A stretch of DNA of 30,582 bases from Pseudomonadota bacterium (GTDB lineage: Bacteria > Pseudomonadota > Gammaproteobacteria > Steroidobacterales > Steroidobacteraceae). Under the pieces are notes generated by a model. The model saw only the letters and a list, made by a program, of their open reading frames with translations, ran no database searches and was not told where the DNA came from. The position numbers were made by a program, and so were the translations under genes. Location of the stretch: the NCBI GenBank assembly GCA_023433465.1, contig JAEZCR010000242.1:1-30582 (forward strand), read 5' to 3'. Positions within the stretch are counted from its first letter, which is position 1. Every line of letters begins with the position of its first letter. This document shows positions 22,492 to 29,852 of this stretch, in pieces.

Positions 22492-23277
22492 ATGGAAGGC
22501 AAACGACCTCTGGCCGTCGTCACGGGCGCGTCGAGCGGCATCGGATTCGAGCTCGCGCGCGAGGCGGCGAAGCGCGGCTACGATCTCGTCATCGCCGCCG
22601 ATCGTTCGATGGATGAAGTCGCGGCGGAGCTGCGCGCCGAGGGCGCCCAGGTCGACGCGATCATGGCGGACCTCGCAACGCGCGAAGGCGTCGACAAATT
22701 GTGGAGCGCGGTGAAGGGCCGCCCCGTGGACGCGTTGCTCGCCAACGCGGGCCATGGTCTCGGCAAGGGATTCCTGGACCAGGAATTCGAGCGGATCCAG
22801 CACGTCATCCACACGAACATCACCGGTACGCTGGACCTCATCCACCGCGTCGCGCGCGACATGCGGCGCCGCATGGGTGGCAAGATCCTGATCACCGGAT
22901 CGATCGCCGGCTACATGCCCGGCACCTTCCAGGCCGTCTACAACGGCTCCAAAGCCTTCCTCGATTCCTTTTCATACGCGTTGCGCAACGAGCTGAAGGA
23001 CAGCGGCGTGACCGTGACCTGCCTGATGCCGGGCGTGACGGACACGGACTTCTTCGCGCGCGCCGACATGCTCGACACCAAGTTCGCGGCGGAAGAGCAC
23101 AAGGCGGATCCCGCGGACGTGGCGCGGACCGGGTTCGATGCGATGGAGGCCGGCGACGCCGGCGTCGTCGCAGGCCTGTCCAACAAGCTGCGCGTGGCGC
23201 TCGCGAACATCATGCCGAGCGCGATGCTCGCCGAGCAGCATCGCAAGACCGCGGAGCCCGGCTCCGCGCGCAACTGA
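22492..23277 (+). CDS. Short-chain dehydrogenase/reductase (SDR)
   Basis: Protein of 261 aa; GGGAGA precedes the ATG. Classical SDR: cofactor motif TGASSGIG at 11-18, LLANAGHG, and the catalytic set S137, Y150 and K154 (ITGSIAGYMPG, AVYNGSKAF). The substrate is unknown. It is the first of three same-strand genes (SDR, SRPBCC, Zn-alcohol dehydrogenase) with gaps of 10 and 22 bp, so an operon is likely. Two dehydrogenases around a hydrophobic-ligand-binding protein suggest handling of a small aldehyde, alcohol or lipid-derived compound. That is inference. Confidence 0.92.
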   Translation: MEGKRPLAVVTGASSGIGFELAREAAKRGYDLVIAADRSMDEVAAELRAEGAQVDAIMADLATREGVDKLWSAVKGRPVDALLANAGHGLGKGFLDQEFERIQHVIHTNITGTLDLIHRVARDMRRRMGGKILITGSIAGYMPGTFQAVYNGSKAFLDSFSYALRNELKDSGVTVTCLMPGVTDTDFFARADMLDTKFAAEEHKADPADVARTGFDAMEAGDAGVVAGLSNKLRVALANIMPSAMLAEQHRKTAEPGSARN

Positions 23278-23287
23278 GGGCGAACCC

Positions 23288-23869
23288 ATGGCGAAACGAA
23301 CCCCGCGCTCGCCGCGCGACGATGCGCCTGCGCCGACCGCGAAGGACCCGAACCCCGCCGCTGCGGGACTGGCCCGCGTCGGCGACGAGGACACGGTCGT
23401 CGAGCGCACGATCACGATCAACCGCCCGCGGCACGAGCTGTATGAGTTCTGGCGCGACTTCCGCAACCTGCCGTTTTTCATGGAGAACATCGAAAGCGTC
23501 ACGGTCATCGACGACCGCCGCTCGCACTGGGTGGTGCGCGGCCCGGGCGACTCCACGGAGGAGTGGGATTCGGTGATCACCGAGGACGTTCCGGGAGAGC
23601 TCATCGCGTGGCGCTCGAACGACGACGCGAGCGTGCCGAACAGCGGACGCATCGACTTCAGCGACTCCACCAACGGGCGGGGCACGCTGGTCTCAGCGAC
23701 GATCGCCTACGACCCGCCGCTCGGCGGCGTCGGCAAGGTGATCGCCAGACTGTTCCAGGCGGAACCGAAGATCCAGGCGCGCAACGAGTTGCGGCGCTTC
23801 AAGCAGCTCATGGAGACCGGCGAGGTCGCGACTTCGCGGCCGCCGTTCGCAGCACCGCGCGGCGAGTAG
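23288..23869 (+). CDS. SRPBCC (START-like, polyketide cyclase/CoQ10-binding) family protein
   Basis: Protein of 193 aa. After a basic, Pro/Ala-rich N-terminus of about 35 residues comes a SRPBCC fold: VVERTITINRPRHELYEFWRD, LPFFMENIESVTVID, WDSVITEDVPGELIAWRS, then a closing helix ARNELRRFKQLMETG. Such proteins bind hydrophobic ligands in a deep pocket; some chaperone quinones. No signal peptide is seen. The second gene of the SDR operon; GAGGG lies upstream of the ATG at 23288. Confidence 0.88.
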   Translation: MAKRTPRSPRDDAPAPTAKDPNPAAAGLARVGDEDTVVERTITINRPRHELYEFWRDFRNLPFFMENIESVTVIDDRRSHWVVRGPGDSTEEWDSVITEDVPGELIAWRSNDDASVPNSGRIDFSDSTNGRGTLVSATIAYDPPLGGVGKVIARLFQAEPKIQARNELRRFKQLMETGEVATSRPPFAAPRGE

Positions 23870-23891
23870 ATAGTCACGGAGGAAATTCCCG

Positions 23892-25079
23892 ATGCGCGCA
23901 CTCACTTGGCAGGGCAAACACGACGTACGCGTCGAAACGGTTCCGGATCCGGAGATCGTGAATCCTCGCGATGCGATCATCCGCATCACGTCGACGGCGA
24001 TCTGCGGATCCGACCTGCACCTGTACGACCACACGATTCCCGGCATGAAGAGCGGCGACATCCTCGGCCACGAATTCATGGGCGAGGTCGTCGACGTCGG
24101 CCCGGGCAACAAGAAGCTCAAGATCGGGCAACGCGTCGTCGTGCCGTTCGTGATCGCGTGCGGCAACTGCTTCTTCTGCCAGAAGCAGCAGTTCGCGGCC
24201 TGTGACAATTCGAACCCGGCCGACAAATCGATGCCTTCGGAACTCGCCTACGGCTATCCGATGGCCGCGGCCTTCGGCTATTCGCACCTCACGGGCGGAT
24301 ACGCGGGTGGACAGGCCGAATTCGCGCGCGTGCCGTTCGCGGACATCGGCCCGATCGTGGTTCCCGACGGCATCGAGGATGAGAAGGTGCTATTCCTTTC
24401 CGACATCCTGCCCACCGGCTGGATGGCCGCGGCCAACTGCGACATCGAGCCCGGCGACATCGTCGCCGTCTGGGGCTGCGGGCCCGTGGGCCTGTTCGCG
24501 ATCCAGAGCGCGTTCCTGCTGGGCGCGCATCGCGTGATCGCGATCGATCATCACCCGCTGCGTCTGGAGCTCGCTCGCACACTCGGAGCCGAGGTGATCA
24601 ACTTCGAAGAGACACGCGTGCGCGAGGCGCTGACCGAGATGACCGGCGGCATCGGCCCCGACGCCTGCATCGATGCGGTCGGCATGGAAAGTCATGGCAT
24701 GACGGCCGACAACGTTCTCGACCATGTAAAGATGAAGACCTTCATGGCGACCGACCGCGTGCACGCGCTGCGCCAGGTCATCCTCGCAACCCGCAAAGGT
24801 GGCCGCGTGTCGATCCCCGGCGTGTACGGCGGCGTCGCCGACAAGTTCCCGATCGGCGCGGTCATGGAGAAGGGCCTCACCATCAAGACCGGCCAGACGC
24901 ACGTGCAGAAGTTCACCTCGCAGCTGCTCGAGCTGATCCTGCGCGACAAGATCGACACGACGTTCCTGATCAGCCACCGCCTCGATCTCGAGGACGCGCC
25001 GGCGGGTTACAAGAATTTCAAGGAAAAGCAGGACGAATACACGAAAGTCGTGCTCAAGCCACGTTCCACGCGGCACTGA
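23892..25079 (+). CDS. Zinc-dependent alcohol dehydrogenase, formaldehyde-dehydrogenase-like
   Basis: Protein of 395 aa with GGAGG before the ATG. Catalytic zinc ligands are C38 (STAICGSDLHLYDH) and H60-E61 (GHEFMGEV). Structural zinc cysteines are C90, C93, C96 and C104 (IACGNCFFCQKQQFAAC). The Rossmann motif is VWGCGPVGLFAIQ. The overall pattern and length resemble the glutathione-independent formaldehyde dehydrogenase branch, though the true substrate is not determined. It ends the SDR-SRPBCC-ADH operon and converges on the small TFPASDP gene with 6 bp between them. Confidence 0.92.
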   Translation: MRALTWQGKHDVRVETVPDPEIVNPRDAIIRITSTAICGSDLHLYDHTIPGMKSGDILGHEFMGEVVDVGPGNKKLKIGQRVVVPFVIACGNCFFCQKQQFAACDNSNPADKSMPSELAYGYPMAAAFGYSHLTGGYAGGQAEFARVPFADIGPIVVPDGIEDEKVLFLSDILPTGWMAAANCDIEPGDIVAVWGCGPVGLFAIQSAFLLGAHRVIAIDHHPLRLELARTLGAEVINFEETRVREALTEMTGGIGPDACIDAVGMESHGMTADNVLDHVKMKTFMATDRVHALRQVILATRKGGRVSIPGVYGGVADKFPIGAVMEKGLTIKTGQTHVQKFTSQLLELILRDKIDTTFLISHRLDLEDAPAGYKNFKEKQDEYTKVVLKPRSTRH

Positions 25080-25085
25080 CCGCCT

Positions 25086-25286
25086 TCAGCGATGCCGGCG
25101 ACTGCGACCCTCCGCGAACACGCAGCTGATCGGGTCGCTCGCCGGGAAGGTGCACGCGAGTGCGGCGTCGAGCTTCTCCTGCGCATCGCGCAGCCCCGGC
25201 ACGCCGCTGCGGCGCGGCTCTCCGGGCGCCTCGGTGCCTTCCGCACCGATCTGCTGGTCAGTGCAGTCAGGGTTTCGCTGTTCCAT
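25086..25286 (-). CDS. Micro-protein with C-terminal TFPASDP motif
   Basis: Protein of 66 aa from the ATG at 25286; GAGAAG lies directly before it. The N-terminus is hydrophilic and probably disordered. The only conserved-looking part is LDAALACTFPASDPISC near the C-terminus. I recognise the (E/A)TFPASDP pattern as recurring in small stress-associated proteobacterial proteins without known function. An open frame continues upstream to 25400, but this start gives the usual short form. It lies divergent from the hemerythrin gene and among stress genes. Confidence 0.6.
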   Translation of the reverse strand: MEQRNPDCTDQQIGAEGTEAPGEPRRSGVPGLRDAQEKLDAALACTFPASDPISCVFAEGRSRRHR

Positions 25287-25332
25287 CTTCTCAGCGTATC
25301 GGCATCGATCGATCGGCCGTAGTTGTGAATGG

Positions 25333-25351
25333 CTCTCATCGGGTGTGAGAG
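25333..25351. promoter_or_regulatory. Inverted repeat in a divergent promoter region
   Basis: CTCTCA-TCGGGTG-TGAGAG is a perfect 6-bp dyad in the 151-bp gap between the TFPASDP gene and the hemerythrin gene. It may serve as an operator for either gene. No clear promoter hexamers are paired with it. Confidence 0.3.
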
Positions 25352-25437
25352 AAGCCTGACGCGATGAGCAAGAGTCGGATTCTTCCGGGTCTCCGCGCAA
25401 AAGATGACCATGCCAAGCCTATACACCGGAGGGTCCC

Positions 25438-25989
25438 ATGGCACGATCAAAACCGACGACACGAGCGCAGCGCGAGAGCCAACGCGGCAGCGACGCGATC
25501 GCCCTGCTGAAGGCGGATCACCGCCAGGTCGAGGAATGGTTCGAGCAGTTCGAGAAGGCACGCAACGATGACCGCAAGCTCGAGCTCGCGGGGAAGATCT
25601 GCAACGCCCTCAAGATTCACACGATGATCGAGGAGGAGATCTTCTATCCGGCGTTCCTCGAAGCGACGGACAACAAGGACATCCACCACGAGGCGGAAGT
25701 CGAACACGAGGGCGCCAAACGGCTCATCGCCGAGATCGAGGCGTCGGGGCCGGATGACGACTACTACGACGCGAAGGTGACGGTCCTCTCCGAGATGATC
25801 AAGCATCACGTCAAGGAAGAGGAGAAACCCGGCGGCATGTTCTCCGAGGCGCGCGATTCCGACATGGACCTCGCCGAACTCGGCGAGCAGCTCGCGGCCC
25901 GCAAGGAAGAACTGGAGGCGCAGGGCGGAATGCCGGCTCCGGGCGCGCGGCGGGAGCGCGGCGAGTCGATGGGGACGCGGCGTCGCTGA
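25438..25989 (+). CDS. Hemerythrin HHE-domain protein
   Basis: Protein of 183 aa with GGAGGG before the ATG. The four-helix bundle keeps the di-iron ligand pattern: H28 (ALLKADHRQVEEWF), H61 and E65 (LKIHTMIEEEIFYPAF), H90 (AEVEHEGAKRLI), and H123/H124 with E128 (MIKHHVKEEE). These proteins bind oxygen or nitric oxide at a di-iron site; cytoplasmic members often serve redox or iron stress. The C-terminal 40 residues are charged and probably disordered. A terminator-like hairpin follows at 26021. Confidence 0.92.
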   Translation: MARSKPTTRAQRESQRGSDAIALLKADHRQVEEWFEQFEKARNDDRKLELAGKICNALKIHTMIEEEIFYPAFLEATDNKDIHHEAEVEHEGAKRLIAEIEASGPDDDYYDAKVTVLSEMIKHHVKEEEKPGGMFSEARDSDMDLAELGEQLAARKEELEAQGGMPAPGARRERGESMGTRRR

Positions 25990-26020
25990 GAGCCACGCTT
26001 ACCTATCTACCTGGATGGAC

Positions 26021-26055
26021 GACCGGCTCGGGAAGCCGCGCCGGTCTTTCCTGTT
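26021..26055 (+). terminator. Probable terminator after the hemerythrin gene
   Basis: GACCGGC (26021-26027) pairs with GCCGGTC (26040-26046) across a 12-nt loop, followed by TTTCCTGTT. It lies in the 95-bp gap where the hemerythrin and BON genes converge. A second, weaker hairpin (GGCCG/CGGCC, 26063-26078) lies closer to the BON stop. Confidence 0.5.
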
Positions 26056-26084
26056 GCACATCGGCCGTGTCACCGGCCTCCTCG

Positions 26085-27152
26085 CTAATTGCGTTTCTGT
26101 TTCGACGTATCCCCGTCATCGCCGAGCGTCGTCTTCGAGGAGCTGCTCATCGCGGCCCTTCCCGTCTGCTGCTCCATGCCCTGCTGCCCGGCGCGCTGGA
26201 CGCGCAAGTTGTTCTGAACGTCGCTCACGCCTAACTGCTCGGCGACATCCTCGATGGCGTTCTTGGTGCCGCGATGATCCACCGTGCCCTCGAGCGTGAC
26301 CCTGCCGCCCTGGACCGTCACGGTGACATCGCTCGCGTCGATCTCGGGGTCCTCGCGCAGACGCTCGCAGATCATTTCCTTGATCCACTCGTCGCTGCGT
26401 TGATAACCCTTCGGTCCCTTGCCACGGTGCGGTCCTTCGCCGAACCCGTAGCGAGAGCCGCCGTACTGGCCGCCGCCAAAACGCTGACCCGACTGGCCTG
26501 GTTCACGATTCCAGCGCTCGCCGCCGTATTGCTGCCCTTCGCCGTAAGGCTCGTACCAGTTGCCGCTGCCGTAGCCGGATCCCGAGCCTCTCAGGCCGGA
26601 ACCACCGTAGCCATAACGACCCCGGCCGAAGCTGTCGTCGCGGCCGCTTTCCCAGTCGCGCCGGCCGCTGCGCCCGTAACCGTAGTCGCTGCCGCCGCCG
26701 TAGTTCGGTCGGCCCTGGCTGTAGTTAGCCGCGCCGTAGTCCGGCTGGCCCTGGTCCGATTGGCCATAGCTCCCCTGGCCGTAGCCGCCGCTTCCATATC
26801 CTCCCTTCTCGTATCCGCCTTGGCCATATCCCGTCTGTCCGTACCGGCCCTGGCCCGTGTTGGCGCTTCGACCCGGATTGTCGTAGTCACCCTGGCCGAA
26901 GTCGCCGTACCCCGCGAAGCCGGCCGTCCTTCCCGTCGAGCCGCTCTCCTCACGCGTATCGCGCCGGCGGCGGTATTGCACGCGGCCGTCATCGTATTCA
27001 TCCGCGTAGCGCTCCGCGCCGGATTCACGACCGCGCTCGCGTTCGCGCTCCTGATCGCTGCCCCACCGCTCGTCGTCGTTCTCCCAGTAACGTTCGTTGG
27101 ATGAGCGGCGCCAATTCTGCTGTCCGCGATTCTCCTGTTGTCTGTTCGCCAT
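26085..27152 (-). CDS. Cytoplasmic BON-domain protein with Gly/Tyr/Gln-rich low-complexity tract
   Basis: Protein of 355 aa. The start at 27152 has a near-perfect AAAGGAG ribosome site; a longer frame lacks one. Residues 1-60 are highly charged (RERERGRES). Residues about 65-245 are imperfect repeats rich in Gly, Tyr, Gln, Ser and Arg (YGQGGYEKGGYGSGGYGQ), a prion-like composition. Residues about 250-316 are one BON domain (DEWIKEMICERLRED, VTVQGGRVTLEGTVDHR, VSDVQNNLRVQ). The last 35 residues are polar. Known BON proteins such as OsmY are periplasmic and stress-induced; this one has no signal peptide. Codon-level variation in the repeats argues for selection on the protein. A sigma-54-type promoter lies upstream. 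Condensate or surface-coating roles are guesses. Confidence 0.88.
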   Translation of the reverse strand: MANRQQENRGQQNWRRSSNERYWENDDERWGSDQERERERGRESGAERYADEYDDGRVQYRRRRDTREESGSTGRTAGFAGYGDFGQGDYDNPGRSANTGQGRYGQTGYGQGGYEKGGYGSGGYGQGSYGQSDQGQPDYGAANYSQGRPNYGGGSDYGYGRSGRRDWESGRDDSFGRGRYGYGGSGLRGSGSGYGSGNWYEPYGEGQQYGGERWNREPGQSGQRFGGGQYGGSRYGFGEGPHRGKGPKGYQRSDEWIKEMICERLREDPEIDASDVTVTVQGGRVTLEGTVDHRGTKNAIEDVAEQLGVSDVQNNLRVQRAGQQGMEQQTGRAAMSSSSKTTLGDDGDTSKQKRN

Positions 27153-27200
27153 TGATTTCTCCTTTCCTGTTGAATGCCTGCACGTCTGTCCATTGAAGGG

Positions 27201-27216
27201 AGCAAGTGGCATGCCA
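27201..27216 (-). promoter_or_regulatory. Sigma-54 (RpoN) promoter candidate for the BON gene
   Basis: Minus strand TGGCATGCCACTTGCT has the invariant GG and GC exactly 10 nt apart, and differs from the TGGCACG-N4-TTGCW consensus at one position. The predicted start near 27190 gives a leader of about 38 nt with a well-placed AAAGGAG. The left half also forms a perfect palindrome GTGGCATGCCAC (27206-27217). Confidence 0.65.
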
Positions 27217-27660
27217 CGTCGAATGAACGCCAAAGCGCGCTGCACGCGCTCGCACGCGTGGCGTGCGCCCGCGGACAGCGCAAGCGTTACATTCGAGCGG
27301 GCAGTAATTGCGACAGGGAAGACGGCGTGTCGGACTCGCGGCGGGTTCCGGGAATGCAACTGCTGTTGCAGCCGCGCTTCGGCATCGTCCTACGCGTCGT
27401 CGAAGTCGCGCGAAACGCGCGTCGCAATCACAAGGTTGTTAGGCATGCACTCGGCGCACCGTCATCCGAATATCGAAAGGCGCGAACCAACACGTGATGA
27501 ATCCGCCATCGCGATGGCGCGTGATGGAGCGCGAACCTATGGCGGCGTACGGTCGGGACTGCCTACCCAAATCACCGCATCGCAACACATGGGACCTTGG
27601 TCTCAGTCTAACTTCGCTCATGGTTGATTTCCGGAATCACTTTCATTCCTTACCGGCCCT

Positions 27661-27666
27661 TACAAT
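27661..27666 (+). promoter_or_regulatory. Candidate -10 element of the hybrid kinase gene
   Basis: TACAAT (5 of 6 to TATAAT) lies 6 nt before the ATG at 27673 with only GGGCGG between, suggesting a leaderless transcript. No clear -35 is paired with it. Confidence 0.4.
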
Positions 27667-27672
27667 GGGCGG

Positions 27673-29790
27673 ATGAAGACTTCCCGAACGCTTCTGCGCG
27701 AACTCATGGGACACGCGGCCAACGCCGGTTCGCTCGATGCGGTGTACGCGGCGGCATTGAAGGGAGTCCAGGTTAAGCTGGGAGTCGAGCGGGCATCGAT
27801 CCTGCTGTTCGATTCCGCGGGCACGATGCGCTTCGTCGCGTGGGCAGGATTGAGCGATGCGTATCTCGAGGCCGTGGACGGACACTCGCCATGGACGCCC
27901 GACGAGCTCAACGCCACGCCGCTGTTGGTCAGCGATGTCACGAAGGAACCGTTGGTCGCGGGCTGCGCACCCGCGCTCGCCCGTGAGGACATCCGCGCGC
28001 TCGCGTTCGTGCCGTTGCAGTTCGGCGCCAGACTGCATGGCAAGTTCATGCTCTACTACCGCGAGACGCACGAATTCTCCGACGAGGAGATCGCCGCCGC
28101 GGAGCAGATAGCCGACTACGTCGTACTGTCCATCGAACATCATCGGCTCGCGGTCGCGCTCAAGGAACAGCTCGCCTCGGAACGTGACCTGCGGCGTCAC
28201 GCCGAGGAAAGCGAGAGCCGCCTGCACGTCGCGCTCGCCGCGGGCCAGATGGGCACGTGGGAATTCGATTTCGCGCGTGGCCGCTCGTTCTGGTCGGAGG
28301 AGCTCGAGCGCATGCACGGACTCGAGCCCGGAACTTTCGACGGCAGCGTCGAGATGGTGCTGAAGCTGGTGCATCCGCTCGACGTGGAAAAATTCGCCGA
28401 CGTGCTGCAAGACTGCAGTCCCTCGCGCGACGCGGATCACGAAGTGGAATTCAGGATGGTGCGGCCGGATGGCGCCGTACGCTGGCTCGCATCGCGCGGC
28501 CGCCTTATCGTGGATGAGCATGGAGAACCGGCGCGCATCGTCGGTGTCTGCGCCGACATCACCGATCTCAAGCGCATGGCCGATACGGCGCGGGAAGCCG
28601 ATCGGCGCAAGGACGAATTCCTCGCGACGCTCGCGCATGAGCTGCGCAATCCGCTGGCGGCGGTGCGCGCCGGTGTCGCGGTCATTCGCCGGGCCCACCT
28701 CGATGGCGCGGCGGTGGTCGAGCACTGCTCGATCGTCGAACGACAGCTGCGCCAGCTGACGCGCATGGTCGACGATCTGCTCGACGTCGCCGACATCACG
28801 CGCCGCGGCCTGCCACTCGAGAAGACCCGCGTCGAAATCGGCACGATCGTGCGTATGGCGCTCGAACAGGTGCGCCCGCAGATCGAGGAAGCGGGCCACG
28901 CGTTGTCCGCCCGGCTGCCCGCCGAGCCGATCCTGCTCGACGCGGATCCGGCGCGGCTCGTGCAGGTGCTCACCAATCTGCTCAACAACGCGGTGAAGTA
29001 CTCGCCGCGCGGTGGGCAGATCGAGATCTCGGTCGAGCGCGAGAACGGCGAGCTGCGCATCAACGTCAAGGACAACGGCATCGGAATCCCCGCCGAGAAG
29101 CTCGAGTCCGTCTTCGAGATGTTCGGCCAGCTCGATCGTTCGCTCGAGTCGGGATACAAGGGACTCGGCATCGGCCTCGCGCTCTCGCGCACGCTGGTGG
29201 CCAAACATGGCGGCCGGATCAAGGCGCACAGCGAGGGACTCGGCCGCGGCAGCGAGTTCAGCGTCTGGCTGCCGTTCTCGGCGGCTGCCGAATCCGTGCG
29301 GGTATTGGGTCAGACCGCCGATCATCCGGCGGCCGCGGGCGGCTGCCGCGTGCTCATGGTCGACGACAATCGCGACGTCGCGACCGCGATGTCGCGCCTG
29401 ATGCGGATCCTGGGCCATGAAGTGCGCGTGGCGTACAACGGCGCGCAGGCGCTCGAACTCGCGGACTCTTTTCGTCCCGACGTCGTGTTGCTCGACATCG
29501 CCATGCCGCAGATGAATGGGTACGAAGTCGCGCGGGCGCTGCGCTCGCATCCCCAGGGCCGCAACATGATCCTCGTCGCGGTGACAGGCTGGGGTCGCGA
29601 GCACGACCAGCGCCGCTCATCCGAGGCCGGCTTCGACCGCCACATGACCAAGCCGGTCGATCCGATCGCACTCGAGACCTTTCTGGATTCCATCACGCGT
29701 CGGCGTGCGCCCGCCGAGGATCTCGTCTGGCAGGCCGTGCCCGAGACGCCGCCCGCCTCGGCCGGCAGCGCGGCCTTTCCACCTGGTTAG
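27673..29790 (+). CDS. Hybrid sensor histidine kinase (GAF-PAS-HisKA-HATPase-REC)
   Basis: Protein of 705 aa with no membrane helix or signal peptide, so it acts in the cytoplasm. GAF domain at about 15-160 (GVERASILLFDSAG, AFVPLQFGARLHGKF). PAS domain at about 180-305 (GQMGTWEFDFARGR, closing with VGVCADITDLK). HisKA at about 310-375 with H322 in LAHELRNPLAAVRAG. HATPase at about 425-535 (LTNLLNNAVKYSPRGG, VKDNGIGIP, GLGIGLALSRTLVAKHGG). C-terminal receiver at about 559-675 with D608 in LLDIAMPQMNGYEVA. The receiver has no output domain, so the phosphate probably moves to a separate Hpt protein or regulator that is not in the window. The signal is unknown. Confidence 0.95.
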   Translation: MKTSRTLLRELMGHAANAGSLDAVYAAALKGVQVKLGVERASILLFDSAGTMRFVAWAGLSDAYLEAVDGHSPWTPDELNATPLLVSDVTKEPLVAGCAPALAREDIRALAFVPLQFGARLHGKFMLYYRETHEFSDEEIAAAEQIADYVVLSIEHHRLAVALKEQLASERDLRRHAEESESRLHVALAAGQMGTWEFDFARGRSFWSEELERMHGLEPGTFDGSVEMVLKLVHPLDVEKFADVLQDCSPSRDADHEVEFRMVRPDGAVRWLASRGRLIVDEHGEPARIVGVCADITDLKRMADTAREADRRKDEFLATLAHELRNPLAAVRAGVAVIRRAHLDGAAVVEHCSIVERQLRQLTRMVDDLLDVADITRRGLPLEKTRVEIGTIVRMALEQVRPQIEEAGHALSARLPAEPILLDADPARLVQVLTNLLNNAVKYSPRGGQIEISVERENGELRINVKDNGIGIPAEKLESVFEMFGQLDRSLESGYKGLGIGLALSRTLVAKHGGRIKAHSEGLGRGSEFSVWLPFSAAAESVRVLGQTADHPAAAGGCRVLMVDDNRDVATAMSRLMRILGHEVRVAYNGAQALELADSFRPDVVLLDIAMPQMNGYEVARALRSHPQGRNMILVAVTGWGREHDQRRSSEAGFDRHMTKPVDPIALETFLDSITRRRAPAEDLVWQAVPETPPASAGSAAFPPG

Positions 29791-29839
29791 GCGCGCAGGT
29801 TCGCGGTAATGATGCATTGGACCTGGCGAGTCCCTGCAG

Positions 29840-29845
29840 TATGTT
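29840..29845 (+). promoter_or_regulatory. Candidate -10 element before the terminal hydrolase gene
   Basis: TATGTT lies 7 nt before the ATG at 29853, the same hexamer as before the CopL-like gene. GCGGGAC between them could be a weak Shine-Dalgarno, so a leaderless start is only possible. Confidence 0.3.
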
Positions 29846-29852
29846 GCGGGAC

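Larger units (their letters stand above)
27153..27672. other. 520-bp non-coding divergent region
   Basis: The only gap above 300 bp. It holds the BON gene's ribosome site and sigma-54-like promoter at its left end, and a -10-like TACAAT before the hybrid kinase at its right end. In between are a short hairpin CGCGCG-AAA-CGCGCG (27407-27421) and CTGC-TGTT-GCAG near 27360. Open frames across it lack ribosome sites and protein-like composition. Confidence 0.6.

Noticed and set aside
26460..26920. Repetitive DNA that could be taken for a CRISPR or a satellite array
   Set aside because: It is the coding sequence of the Gly/Tyr/Gln tract. Units are imperfect, unequal in length and follow the reading frame; there are no spacers.
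27097..27627. + strand open frame of 176 codons in the gap before the hybrid kinase
   Set aside because: Begins inside the BON gene, has a Cys/Arg/Ser-rich composition unlike a protein, no ribosome site, and crosses the sigma-54 promoter.
1565..29795. GTTAGGC/GCCTAAC heptamer as a second repeated motif
   Set aside because: I saw six copies in mixed orientations (near 1567, 10027, 16053, 26231, 27438, 29787). Base composition alone predicts a few, so it is not a clear excess.
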